From Nanobdellati archaeon (lineage in GTDB: Archaea; B1Sed10-29; JAGVWA01), in assembly GCA_018304505.1 (NCBI GenBank), contig JAGVWA010000001.1, forward strand, positions 62,001 to 126,000: 64,000 bases of DNA, written 5' to 3'. Each line of letters starts with the position of its first letter. Position 1 is the stretch's first letter. Positions 23,930-33,652 of the stretch are shown piece by piece. A program made the translations under genes and the position numbers. Under the pieces are notes generated by a model. That model was not told where the DNA came from. It did no database searches and saw only the letters and a program-made list of their open reading frames with translations.

Positions 23930-25252
23930 TTATCCAAGCTCTGCCCTGATCTTGATCCATGGCAACAGTGCCGTGCCAAGGTTTTTTCGTTCCCTGCTGA
24001 CCTCGATTATTTGCTTCATGAAGTCAATGCCATTGGTTTTGAACACCCAGCTTCCTGGGCTCGGCTGTGCAGTGTACTTGCCGTTCTCGATTACGAGACC
24101 CTCATTAACGTTGAAGTTGAAATTCCCGGTTACGTCATCGGCGCTGTGGGTACCCATAGACCGAATTGCGAGAATGCCCTTATCGACTGAAGACAGCATT
24201 TCTTCTAACGGGGTTTGGCCAGGCTCCATTATGAGGTTCGATGGAACGGGCCTTATTGAATTGCCTGTGCGTGCAGCGTTTCCTGTCGGCTCCTGATTTG
24301 CCTTTTGCGCAGTATCGAGGTCATTAACAAACATCTTGAAGACGCCGTTCTCGATCAGTGTTTTTTTCCTTCCCGGAATGCCTTCATCATCGCAGCGATA
24401 CGATCCTGTCATGTAGTCCTCCAGCGGGTTGTCATGGAGTGTTATTGGTAATTCTGACAGCGTCATTCCACGTTCTAGTTTTGACAAGCCCTGTTGTTTC
24501 GTTAATAATGAGAAATGATTGCTGGCGATGCCTTCTAAGAGCTCTGCAACCGCGTCTGGCGCCAGAATAATGACGGCGTTTTTCCTGTCAATGCCGATGT
24601 CCTCCGGGGACTTTTTGTCCTTCAGCACCCGTGCCAGGCATTCAGTTGGAACCCTCGAAAAAGCATCGGGGGAGAGCATTTTCCCGGATTCCTCATATTC
24701 TAATTGCTCGTCGTTTATCCCGACCGCAAGCGAAACGCTAGTTCTAGCACCAGGCAGCGGCTCTGCGTTTTTTGATGACTGAAAAATGGATTCTGAGTAC
24801 TTAAGGGTCAGGTAAGCCTCAGCGGTTTCAAGTTCAACACCCTTGTATTTTGCCTCAGTTTCTATTGTGTCAACCGCTGTTTGTATGAGCTGCTTGGCCC
24901 TGGCAGGGTCTTCAATTAGGGCCTTGATTTCGCTGTCCCAAAGCTCAACTTTCGCGGGCACTACTTGGGGAAACTCCCTGACGCTTGCTTCTGAGTCTGA
25001 CTCGAGGGCCTTCTTGACAGCGCTTTTCATTACCTGGGCATCAAAGCTGCTCACTGCCGCTGATGCTTTTTTGCCGCCCTTCACCATGTCAATCACCAGG
25101 GACTCGGCCTTGTCGCTCAACAGCGGCGTTATCTCCCGGTTTTTTGCCTTGAACTTAAGCGTCGTGTGTTCTGCGGCCTTGTACCGCCACTCGGTGACGC
25201 CGTTGCTACTAAGGGCGCTTATGACGTTCTTCGCTAGTTCTTCAGTATTCAT
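23930..25252 (-). CDS. pmbA: TldE/PmbA-type metalloprotease partner
   Basis: 440 aa from the ATG at 25252. It shows PmbA family features: DKAESLVIDMVKGGKKA near the N-terminus, VPTECLARVLKDKKSPEDIG, VIILAPDAVAELLEGIASNH, RTGNSIRPVPSNLIMEPG and a C-terminal GSWVFKTNGIDFMKQIIEVS. TldD and TldE form a protease that cleaves unfolded peptides and matures some peptides. The tldD gene lies immediately upstream (18 nt), as expected. Confidence 0.93.
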   Translation of the reverse strand: MNTEELAKNVISALSSNGVTEWRYKAAEHTTLKFKAKNREITPLLSDKAESLVIDMVKGGKKASAAVSSFDAQVMKSAVKKALESDSEASVREFPQVVPAKVELWDSEIKALIEDPARAKQLIQTAVDTIETEAKYKGVELETAEAYLTLKYSESIFQSSKNAEPLPGARTSVSLAVGINDEQLEYEESGKMLSPDAFSRVPTECLARVLKDKKSPEDIGIDRKNAVIILAPDAVAELLEGIASNHFSLLTKQQGLSKLERGMTLSELPITLHDNPLEDYMTGSYRCDDEGIPGRKKTLIENGVFKMFVNDLDTAQKANQEPTGNAARTGNSIRPVPSNLIMEPGQTPLEEMLSSVDKGILAIRSMGTHSADDVTGNFNFNVNEGLVIENGKYTAQPSPGSWVFKTNGIDFMKQIIEVSRERKNLGTALLPWIKIRAELG

Positions 25253-25270
25253 TATTACATCCCCTTGCTG

Positions 25271-26749
25271 CTAGGCCTGCACCGTCAGGTTTATGTGTTC
25301 TGTTTTTTTGAACCTCGTGAACTCAGGGCCCCCGTCAGACACTGGCTTACGTTGGCCTTCCTTTCCGCAGTGCCCAATGCCATCAACGCTGATTTTACCG
25401 GCAAAGGCGTCTATGTCAAAGAGTGCCTTTTTGGTGTCCATGGAAATGGTTGCCGGTTTTAAGTATCCTGTGACTTTGCCGTTCTCGACGTAGTGTCCAT
25501 AGGCTGCCGTAACGTTCATGTTTTCCTTTGCAACAGTGCCTCCGGTCATCCTATACAAGATGACGCCTTTCTTTACGTCTTTTAGTAACTCGTGCAGCGA
25601 TTCCTTGGTCATCGAGCCGTCTGCGGGCTCCAAGTAGGTGCAGTTCATCCTGGGAATCCTCGAAGAGCCTAATTGGGAGAACGCACCGCCGTTTGGCTTT
25701 TTCCCATACCTAGCCGCGGTTTCGCGGGAATGGATCATGCCGTTCAGCTTGCCGTTCTTGATTAAGTACTTCTTCTGCGGTTCATTACCCTCGTCGTCTA
25801 TGTATTCGGAGCCGTGTTTTCCTTGCACATTGCCGTCGACGACGTTGACAAAGGGCGGCGCAATGACGTCCTGCTTTGGTTTTCCGTCCTTGCTCCAGAA
25901 TGCACTAGAGCCGTCCCTGACAATGTCTGCCTCGAAAGGGTGGCCAATGGCCTCGTGCATAAACGTGCCGATGACAGATGAGTGGACTATAACGTGGTCC
26001 AGTTCCCTTGTATCATTGCCTGTCATGGTTCGGGCATTGTGCAATTGAACTGACGCCTCGCAGGCTGTTTCAAACATCGCCTTTGTGGCCGCGTTTAGTG
26101 TGCCGTTTTCGTCAACGTAGTGCGAGATGTCCTCGGTCACTGACGTTGATTCCATGTTGTTTGTTATCGCGCCGTTTCTCTTTGTCTTGTAATAACAATA
26201 CAGGCTGCTCCGGGGCAGCTCCTGGGTCTTGAACATGCCGTCAGTGTCTGCAATGATTTTTTGGTCTATCGCTGATGCCACAACAACGTCTGTCTTTATC
26301 TCTGTCCCAAGGTGCTCTTTTTCCTTTGCCCGCGCAATTTGCTCGAGCTGCTCTGCAACACGGGCCATGACCTTAGTCATATTCACTGTGCGCAGATCGA
26401 CCTTCGCATTTGTTGAATAGTGCCCCTCCGTTGGCTCTATTGGGGCCAGCCTAAACTCGCCTTCTGGCTGCAGTTTCAGCAATGCGGCAGCCTTGTCTAT
26501 TGCGCCTTTCAAATTGTCAGGGTTCGTCACGCTCAGCTCGATGTTCTGCCCGTTGTTGTTGACGAGGCGCATGTGCACCCCGACTGAATAGGTGTACGGC
26601 GTCATGTCGATCTTTTCAGGCAATTCCCTCGTCAATATGGCCCTGTGCGACGCCTCGTAAAGCAGATCTGCGTAATCGCATTTGGTCTTAGCATACTCCA
26701 GGGCCTCAGTGATCTTGGACCTGAGTTTTTCGTAGAATTCTTGCACCAT
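25271..26749 (-). CDS. tldD: TldD metalloprotease subunit
   Basis: 492 aa from the ATG at 26749. The zinc site HEAIGH is within GTFMHEAIGHPFEADIV, and further family blocks are SAVDQ-type VVASAIDQK, GGAFSQLGSSRIPRMN and GGTVAKENMNVTAAYG. It is the catalytic half of the TldD/TldE heterodimer, active in the cytoplasm. It is preceded in the same operon by the BofA-like membrane gene. Confidence 0.95.
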   Translation of the reverse strand: MVQEFYEKLRSKITEALEYAKTKCDYADLLYEASHRAILTRELPEKIDMTPYTYSVGVHMRLVNNNGQNIELSVTNPDNLKGAIDKAAALLKLQPEGEFRLAPIEPTEGHYSTNAKVDLRTVNMTKVMARVAEQLEQIARAKEKEHLGTEIKTDVVVASAIDQKIIADTDGMFKTQELPRSSLYCYYKTKRNGAITNNMESTSVTEDISHYVDENGTLNAATKAMFETACEASVQLHNARTMTGNDTRELDHVIVHSSVIGTFMHEAIGHPFEADIVRDGSSAFWSKDGKPKQDVIAPPFVNVVDGNVQGKHGSEYIDDEGNEPQKKYLIKNGKLNGMIHSRETAARYGKKPNGGAFSQLGSSRIPRMNCTYLEPADGSMTKESLHELLKDVKKGVILYRMTGGTVAKENMNVTAAYGHYVENGKVTGYLKPATISMDTKKALFDIDAFAGKISVDGIGHCGKEGQRKPVSDGGPEFTRFKKTEHINLTVQA

Positions 26750-26762
26750 CGTCACTACCCCC

Positions 26763-27122
26763 CTACAGCCACCCGAAAAACGTTGCAATCAACAAGGCTC
26801 CGACACCGCCGACACCGCCAAGGACCGTGACGAGGATAACAAGCCCATTCATGGGAATCGGCACGTTGAACAAGTACACTATAATAAGTAGCGCCGCGAC
26901 GCCCGCGATCGAGTTGACGACGAGGTTCTTGAGCATGTTGAAGATCATGAACGCCAAAACGAAGAGTATGACTGCGGCCACGATAAGCGTGAAGTCGCCC
27001 TGGAAGCACTTTATGGGCTCGCTCAGGTCACAACCTGCCAGCCTCGAAACAGTGCTTGAAACAAAACCCGTGGCCACGTCACCTACCAGATCCCCTGTGA
27101 TGTTCGACACCGCATCAACCAT
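26763..27122 (-). CDS. BofA-like small membrane protein
   Basis: 119 aa. There are three hydrophobic helices (about 44-63, 70-85, 92-115). The last two, NSIAGVAALLIIVYLFNVPIPMNG and the Gly-rich VLGGVGGVGALL, match the sigma-K processing inhibitor BofA family, whose archaeal role is unknown. It ends 13 nt before tldD. A divergent promoter with the HTH gene at 27159 lies upstream (CTTTATAAGG on the minus strand). Confidence 0.7.
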   Translation of the reverse strand: MVDAVSNITGDLVGDVATGFVSSTVSRLAGCDLSEPIKCFQGDFTLIVAAVILFVLAFMIFNMLKNLVVNSIAGVAALLIIVYLFNVPIPMNGLVILVTVLGGVGGVGALLIATFFGWL

Positions 27123-27158
27123 ACGCCTTTATAAGGCCCCCATATTATAAAAGCCTTC

Positions 27159-27812
27159 ATGTACACTGAGGAACAGGAAAAGATAGCTCGATTATTGCTG
27201 AAAGGCCAAAAAACTGTTGAGGACTTGCGCGACGAACTCGACATGCCTGCTGCGGACCTGCTCAGCGGACTCAAGGAGCTCATCAAGCTCAGGGTTGTGG
27301 AAAAACAGGGCAACAACTACAAGCTGATAGACAAGATAACTGCAACTGCTTCTGACGACATTGAAGAGCACTTCAAGCTTCACATGATCATAGAAGGAAG
27401 CGGGCCTGAAAAGGACGCCGTGGAAAAGCAGATGAACCTCATGACCCAAAGGCTGAAGGCCGACAGGATCAAGATCACTATGTTCGAGAAATCCGAGATG
27501 CTCAAGACCGACGTTGGTTATAACCAGCACATCGACATCGAGTTCTACGTGCCAGAATTTCAGGATGCCGTGAAGATGGTCATGAACTACGGGCCGACAA
27601 TTGTTGAGGTACTGGAACCCAGGGAGACCGAGATTACGGCCGAGACCATGGAAAGGGCCCTCCAAGAGCTCACAGCATCAGTACACTATTACAGCGAATG
27701 GATCGCCAAGTACGAGATGGCAGTCCAGGAGTTGACGAAGAAGCTCAAGGAGACCGCAGGGGTCGAGAACGTGCTTTTCAGGGACACTACGCAAAAAAAA
27801 TCGAGGTCCTGA
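27159..27812 (+). CDS. Winged-helix transcription regulator-like protein
   Basis: 217 aa. Residues 1-55 form an HTH (KIARLLLKGQKTVEDLRDEL, LSGLKELIKLRVVEKQGNNY). The middle is an alpha/beta domain with repeated acidic motifs, and the C-terminus is a long helix. It is leaderless, close to a divergent TATA. It may regulate the tldD operon or the S-layer gene; this is only positional inference. Confidence 0.65.
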   Translation: MYTEEQEKIARLLLKGQKTVEDLRDELDMPAADLLSGLKELIKLRVVEKQGNNYKLIDKITATASDDIEEHFKLHMIIEGSGPEKDAVEKQMNLMTQRLKADRIKITMFEKSEMLKTDVGYNQHIDIEFYVPEFQDAVKMVMNYGPTIVEVLEPRETEITAETMERALQELTASVHYYSEWIAKYEMAVQELTKKLKETAGVENVLFRDTTQKKSRS

Positions 27813-27847
27813 AGGCCTAAAATCACAAGGCACGGCCACCCAGAGGG

Positions 27848-28073
27848 CAAGGTATATATACCCTTTACGTCAAAAGGAGTAAAAACAACCCGAAAAAGGC
27901 GAAAAACTTAGGCAAATGCCGAAGTCAACATAGACAAAAACGCTATGTAGTACCAAAAGCTTTATATATAGAAAATCGATGATGTTTACGAAGCCTAGAC
28001 TTTGTTCTGGGCTTCTGTAAATCTTGATATACAAGAAAACAAAAAAACAAAAATAAAAAATGGAGGAAATACC
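27848..28073 (+). promoter_or_regulatory. S-layer gene promoter and leader
   Basis: There is a palindromic GGTATATATACC near 27850 and a strong TATA box CTTTATATATAG at about 27959-27970. The leader ends in TGGAGG 7 nt before the ATG. The two TATA-like sites and the perfect ribosome-binding site suit very high expression. Confidence 0.65.
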
Positions 28074-30857
28074 ATGAAAAGCTTGAACATAAAGCGAGCA
28101 GCAGCAGTTGCAAGTGGCCTTGCAATGGTTGGAAGCATGATAGCTCCTGGTATCGCTCAAGTATCAGTAGGCGACGGCGTTGCCAACTTGGTTAGCACTA
28201 TGAAGTCTAACCTGGACGCAACACAATGTGTCGTCGGTACAAACGGAGCAGCAATCAGTGACGGTGTACAATGTGCAAAAGTTGTACAGGCACTAATGGC
28301 TGCAAACTACGTCGCATCAGCAGACGGCCTCTCAACAGACACAACTGGAGTAGGCGCAACATCTACAGGCGACAAGTCTGTTACAGTAACTGTAGCAGGC
28401 GGAACAACAGGCACGGTAAAATCACAAACAACCAGCACAAGAGTCGTAGAAATGACCCGAACCGCGGCTGGAACAGGAGCACCTGCAGTCTACCTAACCG
28501 ATGAAACAAACAAGACAATCGGACAATCAGAGTTCCCAGACGCACTAAGCAAGACAACAATACAGAGCACTGTAAACGGCAGCTCGGACACATACGTGTA
28601 CGAGGAAAAGATCTGGCTCTGGAACGTGAACGCACAATACCTCGAAGCAACGTCCACAACCTACCCAGGACACGGACTATACTTCGTAGCACCATATACT
28701 GAACCCGGAGCAACTGGAGAAACAGGACAATCTACAAGTGCAGCCATTGAATATGGTATTGAATTCTCCGGAAATGGAATAAAGACCGGCTCTGGTTGGA
28801 GCTACCTAGAATCGCCAAGCATTGTAATGTTTGGCAAGGAATTTGGTCTTGACACATCAAACACAAGAGATGGACAAGCAAAACTATTCCAAGGTGGAAC
28901 CACAAGCCTGAACTCCGGAGAAACAGTAGTAACAGCTGAGGGCGTGTCAGTAACCTTCACCACAGGATCAAAAGTGGGCACAACCGTCTACGGACAATTC
29001 AAGGTAGAGGGAACATACTCTGACGGAACAACCTACAGCTTCTCAACAAGCCAACTAGCAGCAGGGCAAAGCCAAGAATTCGGAAGTGGAACAAAACAAA
29101 TAACCGTATTCGTAGACTTTGTCGGTGAAGTAGGCACAGGAACATACACTGGAAGGGTAAGGGTCGGTGCAGCAACAATAACACTAACAGAAGGCTCACC
29201 AGTGCCAGCAGCATTCGGAGACGACCGATGGTACGTGTCTGAAGTCAATGGAACCAACACATCAACAGCAATAGCTGGTTACGTAAAAAGAATCAAGTTC
29301 AGATACGGTAACCCAGCATACACCACAAAACTAGAACGAGGACAATTCGACACAAGCACACAGTACGGCCTAGCACAAGGGGTAACTGTAAACGGACCAA
29401 AGAACCTAGGAACAGGCGAAGGATACCTCTTTGACTTGGCAATGACCGGCTTTGGCTCAACAAGCAGCCAAGTAGACACAACCGCAGTAAAACTGCAAGG
29501 CTCTGGATCAACTACAGCTGAGCAATACATCCGAGCAGAATGGACCTCAAGAGATGGAACAGCAAACGTTTTTGCACCAAGCACAGGGGCATTTGCAGTG
29601 TTTGCAGTCAACGAAACCGCATCTTTAGGTGTTACAATGACACCAACAACACCAACAACAATAGTTAACGACAAGGTCGTAGAGTTCGTCAATGTCGACG
29701 ACTCAACATCAAGCAACGTCAAGGTAACACTGCGCGTAGGTGGTTTAGGTGGAGAACAGGTAACCTTTAGCGGTTTCGCAAACGCTAGCGGTGACTCACA
29801 AACAGGCCTAAGTGTATGGGACAAGGGAGCAAACCCAATCACCTGTACAATAACCATCAACTCAGTAACCAGCGTAACACTAGGCTTTGCAGGAACAACG
29901 GCAGCAACGTCAGACGCCTCAAGCGGACTCTGTGACTCACATCCAAACATCATCCCAGTAGGCGACGCAACAAGGATAACCAACACTGGTGGCAGTGTGC
30001 CATACCTCGACATGCTGGGTGCAAAAAATGGGACATACGCAGATGGGTCAGCCATCATAGTTGACTTGGCCGGCAACGTAACCTTCACTGACGACCAACG
30101 AGACTGGAGCTATATTAGACTAGTTGAACCAAATGGAGACAACATAACAGCAGTCTACGACAGGGATGTCACTGGTGACATAGATGACACAAGCGACACA
30201 GCAGGACAAGGTTTCTTGCTGTACAACGTCCTAGCACCAAACGAATCTGGTTACCTAAACTTGACTGGAGCAACAGCAATGGTCCACCAAGTAGCAAGCA
30301 CAAACGAGGCTAACATCTACGAAAACAACAAGTACCACACAACCAGAGGCGGATCTGTGATCGACGGCGCAACAAGGTCATCACTAACACTGGACGTGCC
30401 AGAAACAAGCACAGGCAGGAACGTCATCTTGGAAATCACCAAGACCGCAGCAGCGCCAACAGGCGAAGCAGTAGAAGCTGGCGACCAGGTAGTGTCTGAA
30501 GGAGGCATCGTGAGCGGAGTAACAATCAAGTCAATCACATGCCCAACAGCAACAGTAACTGGCCTCGACTCAGTAACCGTAGTCGGCGGAGCAGGTGGGG
30601 CCCTCTTTGAGAGGCAAGCAGCTCTGACACCAGGCAGCTTGATCGCAACAGACACCACAGCAACAGCAACCTACCAGATCGTTGTCGGTGGACCATTCGT
30701 CAACAGAGTGGCACAGGCCATGGCAGCTGGACAAAGCACAACAGAACTCGGCGCACAAGTACTTGCAGCAGAAAGCAACAAAATCTTAGCAGCAGGATAC
30801 TCTGGAACTGACACAGCAGCAGCAGTCGACGAACTGATCAAATTGCTACGAGCGTAA
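28074..30857 (+). CDS. S-layer surface protein
   Basis: 927 aa from the ATG at 28074, which has TGGAGG upstream; the longer open frame from 28002 is not needed. A signal peptide (MKSLNIKRAAAVASGLAMVG...GIAQ) is followed by a Thr/Ser/Gly-rich beta body with few Lys. The C-terminus has the S-layer motif YQIVVGGPFVNRVAQ followed by KILAAGY, typical of archaeal S-layer C domains. Codon use is strongly biased to A- and C-ending codons, as in highly expressed genes. It is probably the main cell-wall protein, glycosylated by the downstream cluster. Confidence 0.92.
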   Translation: MKSLNIKRAAAVASGLAMVGSMIAPGIAQVSVGDGVANLVSTMKSNLDATQCVVGTNGAAISDGVQCAKVVQALMAANYVASADGLSTDTTGVGATSTGDKSVTVTVAGGTTGTVKSQTTSTRVVEMTRTAAGTGAPAVYLTDETNKTIGQSEFPDALSKTTIQSTVNGSSDTYVYEEKIWLWNVNAQYLEATSTTYPGHGLYFVAPYTEPGATGETGQSTSAAIEYGIEFSGNGIKTGSGWSYLESPSIVMFGKEFGLDTSNTRDGQAKLFQGGTTSLNSGETVVTAEGVSVTFTTGSKVGTTVYGQFKVEGTYSDGTTYSFSTSQLAAGQSQEFGSGTKQITVFVDFVGEVGTGTYTGRVRVGAATITLTEGSPVPAAFGDDRWYVSEVNGTNTSTAIAGYVKRIKFRYGNPAYTTKLERGQFDTSTQYGLAQGVTVNGPKNLGTGEGYLFDLAMTGFGSTSSQVDTTAVKLQGSGSTTAEQYIRAEWTSRDGTANVFAPSTGAFAVFAVNETASLGVTMTPTTPTTIVNDKVVEFVNVDDSTSSNVKVTLRVGGLGGEQVTFSGFANASGDSQTGLSVWDKGANPITCTITINSVTSVTLGFAGTTAATSDASSGLCDSHPNIIPVGDATRITNTGGSVPYLDMLGAKNGTYADGSAIIVDLAGNVTFTDDQRDWSYIRLVEPNGDNITAVYDRDVTGDIDDTSDTAGQGFLLYNVLAPNESGYLNLTGATAMVHQVASTNEANIYENNKYHTTRGGSVIDGATRSSLTLDVPETSTGRNVILEITKTAAAPTGEAVEAGDQVVSEGGIVSGVTIKSITCPTATVTGLDSVTVVGGAGGALFERQAALTPGSLIATDTTATATYQIVVGGPFVNRVAQAMAAGQSTTELGAQVLAAESNKILAAGYSGTDTAAAVDELIKLLRA

Positions 30858-30881
30858 GCTAGTAGATAAAACCCAAAAAAT

Positions 30882-30979
30882 AAAAAAGGGAAAAACCCTT
30901 TAGGGACGCGCGAGGCGCAGGCTCCGACACGGAGCAGCAGGCCACAAAAGCGCCCACCCCTATTGTTTTTCCCTTTTTT
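30882..30979 (+). terminator. Long inverted-repeat terminator of the S-layer gene
   Basis: AAAAAAGGGAAAAAC (30882-30896) and GTTTTTCCCTTTTTT (30965-30979) are perfect 15-nt complements. Between them is GC-rich sequence that folds on its own (GCTCCG-ACA-CGGAGC and GGGCG/CGCCC pairings). A T-rich tract follows. It would form an unusually elaborate 3' end on the S-layer mRNA. Confidence 0.65.
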
Positions 30980-31052
30980 CTATTATCTTTTTTTATTTTC
31001 TCTACAACAGAAAGCGATAGCTATAAAAAGCGAATAAAAGACAACTGATTGC

Positions 31053-31562
31053 ATGAACAAAAAAACAACAGCTGTAATGCTCATAGTAGCAGGCCTCCTA
31101 ATCGCAAACCTGCTGATTTTCGGAGGCTTCATAACAAAGCCCAGTACGCTGGTGTACAAGGACGCAGAAATCATTGGCCAGAATGACGTGGAGCTAGAAA
31201 TCCTTCAGGCACTCTCCAAACCAAAAATAGTCCTCATTGCAGAAGGCGACAAGGAAGCATCGCAAAAAACCCTGGCAACAACCAACGCCCTCGTGGGGCT
31301 GGTCAAGGCCTTGCCTGGAAAGCAAACCGAAATCCTAGGCATTGAGTACCAAAACGGCGAAGTCGTGAATTGCGTAGACAATGACCTTGAGTACTGCTTA
31401 AACCGCGTGCCTGGAGAAGACGAACTCCTAATATTACTTAAGTATCCCAATTACCAACACAACCGAATCCTGATAAATGGCAACACCCTCGAGTTTCAGG
31501 CCAAGTCCGGGGTCGAGGTGCTGGCCTTAACTCAACTCTTCGAAAAGGCCTTCATAAAGTGA
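31053..31562 (+). CDS. Membrane-anchored extracytoplasmic protein
   Basis: 169 aa. One N-terminal transmembrane helix (AVMLIVAGLLIANLLIFGGF) precedes a soluble domain with two Cys residues (VNCVDNDLEYCLNRVPG), possibly a disulfide. No family is recognised. It begins the gene cluster after the S-layer gene and ends 7 nt before the flippase-like gene. Confidence 0.65.
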   Translation: MNKKTTAVMLIVAGLLIANLLIFGGFITKPSTLVYKDAEIIGQNDVELEILQALSKPKIVLIAEGDKEASQKTLATTNALVGLVKALPGKQTEILGIEYQNGEVVNCVDNDLEYCLNRVPGEDELLILLKYPNYQHNRILINGNTLEFQAKSGVEVLALTQLFEKAFIK

Positions 31563-31569
31563 GACAAAT

Positions 31570-32475
31570 ATGAAGAATTTCGCGTGGCTTTTACTCAGTT
31601 TTCTCATTCTTGCTGCAATCTATGCGCTGACAGGGCCCGAAATCGCCCTTCACAACCTCAACTTTACCTCAATAGCTGTTGCTGAACTGGCCCTGCTTTC
31701 ATCAATCTGGGCGTGGGGAATAGCCTGGGGTTTCATCCTGGGGCTAACTCCAAAACAAGCCCTGAAAAGCAACACCCGGGCGATGCTTGGAATCTTCGCC
31801 CCCCTTGGCTTTGGGGCAGATGCCATCAGGGCAATGGAAGGCAAGCGCTATGGTTTGAGAAAGCGCGAATCAATCAGCGCCAGCTTCATTGTAAAGCTCT
31901 TCAAATTTTTACTAATGCTGCTCTTTTTGGGGTTCTCCATCCTGCTACTGAAAACATTATCAATAGAGCCTGGCCAACAGATCTCGCTGTTCATAGGCGC
32001 AATCGTCTTCACGAGCCTCGGAATCCTCTTCATCATCGCCGCGTCCATGCCGGACATTGCACGCCTCATTGGAAAAAAATTCAAAAAGAGCACTCTGCTC
32101 GACTTCCAACAAGAGCTCTACAACCAGCTGAAACAAATGAGCTTAAAGAAATCAATACAATTAACCCTCATTTTGCTCGCTTCATCATTGCTAGAAATCA
32201 CAGCCGTGTTGTTTACCTTTGACGCAATCTCGAGGCCAGTAACGAGCATCCATGCGTTCATTTATTCTGCAATCTCGCACTCGCTGGCCCTAATAACCGT
32301 GACGCCGCAGGGCCTTGGCTTTGTCGAAACAGGATCATATCTGGTGCTGCAGAGCGGTTTCTTTTCATTCCCCGCAAAGGCTATCGGCCTCTTCATCATA
32401 CTGTGGGCCATAATCCGAATATGGGTACCCAGCCTCCTCGGCCTAGCGTCATACAAGCTGCTCAGGCACGATTAA
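31570..32475 (+). CDS. Lysylphosphatidylglycerol synthase-TM/UPF0104 family membrane protein
   Basis: 301 aa with about eight transmembrane helices. It contains the UPF0104-style motifs LGIFAPLGFGADAIRAMEG and VTPQGLGFVETGSYLVL. Archaeal members (AglD-associated types) lie in glycan or lipid transfer pathways. Placed between the S-layer gene and glycosyltransferases, it may move or modify lipid-linked sugars. Confidence 0.8.
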   Translation: MKNFAWLLLSFLILAAIYALTGPEIALHNLNFTSIAVAELALLSSIWAWGIAWGFILGLTPKQALKSNTRAMLGIFAPLGFGADAIRAMEGKRYGLRKRESISASFIVKLFKFLLMLLFLGFSILLLKTLSIEPGQQISLFIGAIVFTSLGILFIIAASMPDIARLIGKKFKKSTLLDFQQELYNQLKQMSLKKSIQLTLILLASSLLEITAVLFTFDAISRPVTSIHAFIYSAISHSLALITVTPQGLGFVETGSYLVLQSGFFSFPAKAIGLFIILWAIIRIWVPSLLGLASYKLLRHD

Positions 32476-32521
32476 AAGCTTTATATACACCGCTGTGCAG
32501 AAAGAACATTGGTGCGTAAGA

Positions 32522-33190
32522 ATGCCCAAAATAAGCGTAGTGATACCTGCTTTTAACGAGGAAAAGCACATTCGGGCAGGGGCCCTGGAGAAAATCGAGG
32601 CTGATGAGATCATCGTGGTTAATGACGGATCTACAGACAACACCGAGGAAGCCATCAAGAAAGCCATGAGCCGAGACGAGCGCATCACCCTGATTTCATA
32701 CGAACAAAACCGTGGTAAGGGTTACGCAATGCGCCAGGGGGCTCTTGCTGCGGCTAATGACACGATTGTGTTCACTGAATCTGACAGGCAGTTCTCACAC
32801 AGCGACATTCCAAAACTCGCCCAGGCCCTTGAAAACGCAGACATTGTAATTGGAAAACGAGAAAACAAGCACAGCATCCCAAATAGACGCCGCATGAACC
32901 TGTTTTTGACAAAACTCGCCACCTTCCTTGCAACCGGCCACTGGTACCACGATCCGCTTAGTGGTTTCCGGGCCATCAGAAAAAAGGACTTTGAAGCCCT
33001 GGGCCTGCACGAGGACAGGTTCAACATAGAGGCTGAAATGAACACAAAGGCCATCTGGAGAGGCCTGCGCAGAATCAAATACGTCCCCGTTATTGTAACT
33101 TATCACAGCAAGGAGTTCAACAAATTCAATTGGAAGGACGCGAAGAGCCTTGCCAAATACCTAACACGGGCAGTTTTTAGACGCGCGTAA
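32522..33190 (+). CDS. Family 2 glycosyltransferase (dolichyl-phosphate sugar type)
   Basis: 222 aa from the ATG at 32522. GT-A motifs are KISVVIPAFNEEKHIRAG, IIVVNDGSTDNTEEA, NRGKGYAMRQGALAA and ESDRQFSHSDIPKL (the nucleotide-sugar Asp). PLSGFRAIRKKDFEAL is typical of dolichyl-phosphate mannose or glucose synthases. It has no C-terminal membrane helix. It likely supplies lipid-linked sugar to the GT-C enzymes downstream. Confidence 0.92.
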   Translation: MPKISVVIPAFNEEKHIRAGALEKIEADEIIVVNDGSTDNTEEAIKKAMSRDERITLISYEQNRGKGYAMRQGALAAANDTIVFTESDRQFSHSDIPKLAQALENADIVIGKRENKHSIPNRRRMNLFLTKLATFLATGHWYHDPLSGFRAIRKKDFEALGLHEDRFNIEAEMNTKAIWRGLRRIKYVPVIVTYHSKEFNKFNWKDAKSLAKYLTRAVFRRA

Positions 33191-33217
33191 CAGCGCAGAC
33201 AGCATGACGGTGTAACA

Positions 33218-33652
33218 ATGCAGCTCCAAGACGAAGTACCAAAGCACGACAACATTGTGTACGTAGCTTTGATTGCCCTATCGATATACTCTCTGTACAC
33301 TGTTTTCACGTACTCGCTTATCGACACCAAGGCCACTTACACAATGCGCTTCATCAACAAACCAGAAGCCCTTAATGCAACGCAGAATTTAGACTTTTCA
33401 GTATCCCTCAGAACAGACGCTAGCATCCCCGTGAATTTCACTACACTCGTACTTATTGATGGAATTATCGTGGAAAGCGACAGCAAAACAATTGGCCCGC
33501 AAAGCGAAAACACACTGCAATTTTCGTTAGCAAATCCCGGTGTTGGAAAACACCGTGTACTGTTAAAGGTATTTGATCCTCTGCGGGATTACGATTCTTA
33601 TTCCAGCAGGGCACGGCCATACGAATTATACTTCAACGTTGATGTGAAATGA
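33218..33652 (+). CDS. Membrane-anchored beta-rich protein
   Basis: 144 aa. A helix at about 13-33 (NIVYVALIALSIYSLYTVFT) anchors an outer domain with a CARDB/Ig-like pattern (LDFSVSLRTDASIPVNFTTL, GVGKHRVLLKVFDP). It overlaps the next gene by 4 nt (ATGA), so it is coupled to the GT-C gene. Confidence 0.65.
   Translation: MQLQDEVPKHDNIVYVALIALSIYSLYTVFTYSLIDTKATYTMRFINKPEALNATQNLDFSVSLRTDASIPVNFTTLVLIDGIIVESDSKTIGPQSENTLQFSLANPGVGKHRVLLKVFDPLRDYDSYSSRARPYELYFNVDVK

Noticed and set aside
28002-28073. N-terminal extension of the S-layer protein
   Set aside because: It lacks a ribosome-binding site and would hide the signal peptide; the ATG at 28074 has TGGAGG.
29279-30088. 269-codon open frame on the minus strand inside the S-layer gene
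   Set aside because: The S-layer gene's strong codon bias leaves the opposite strand free of stops; the antisense product is low-complexity and has no ribosome-binding site or promoter.
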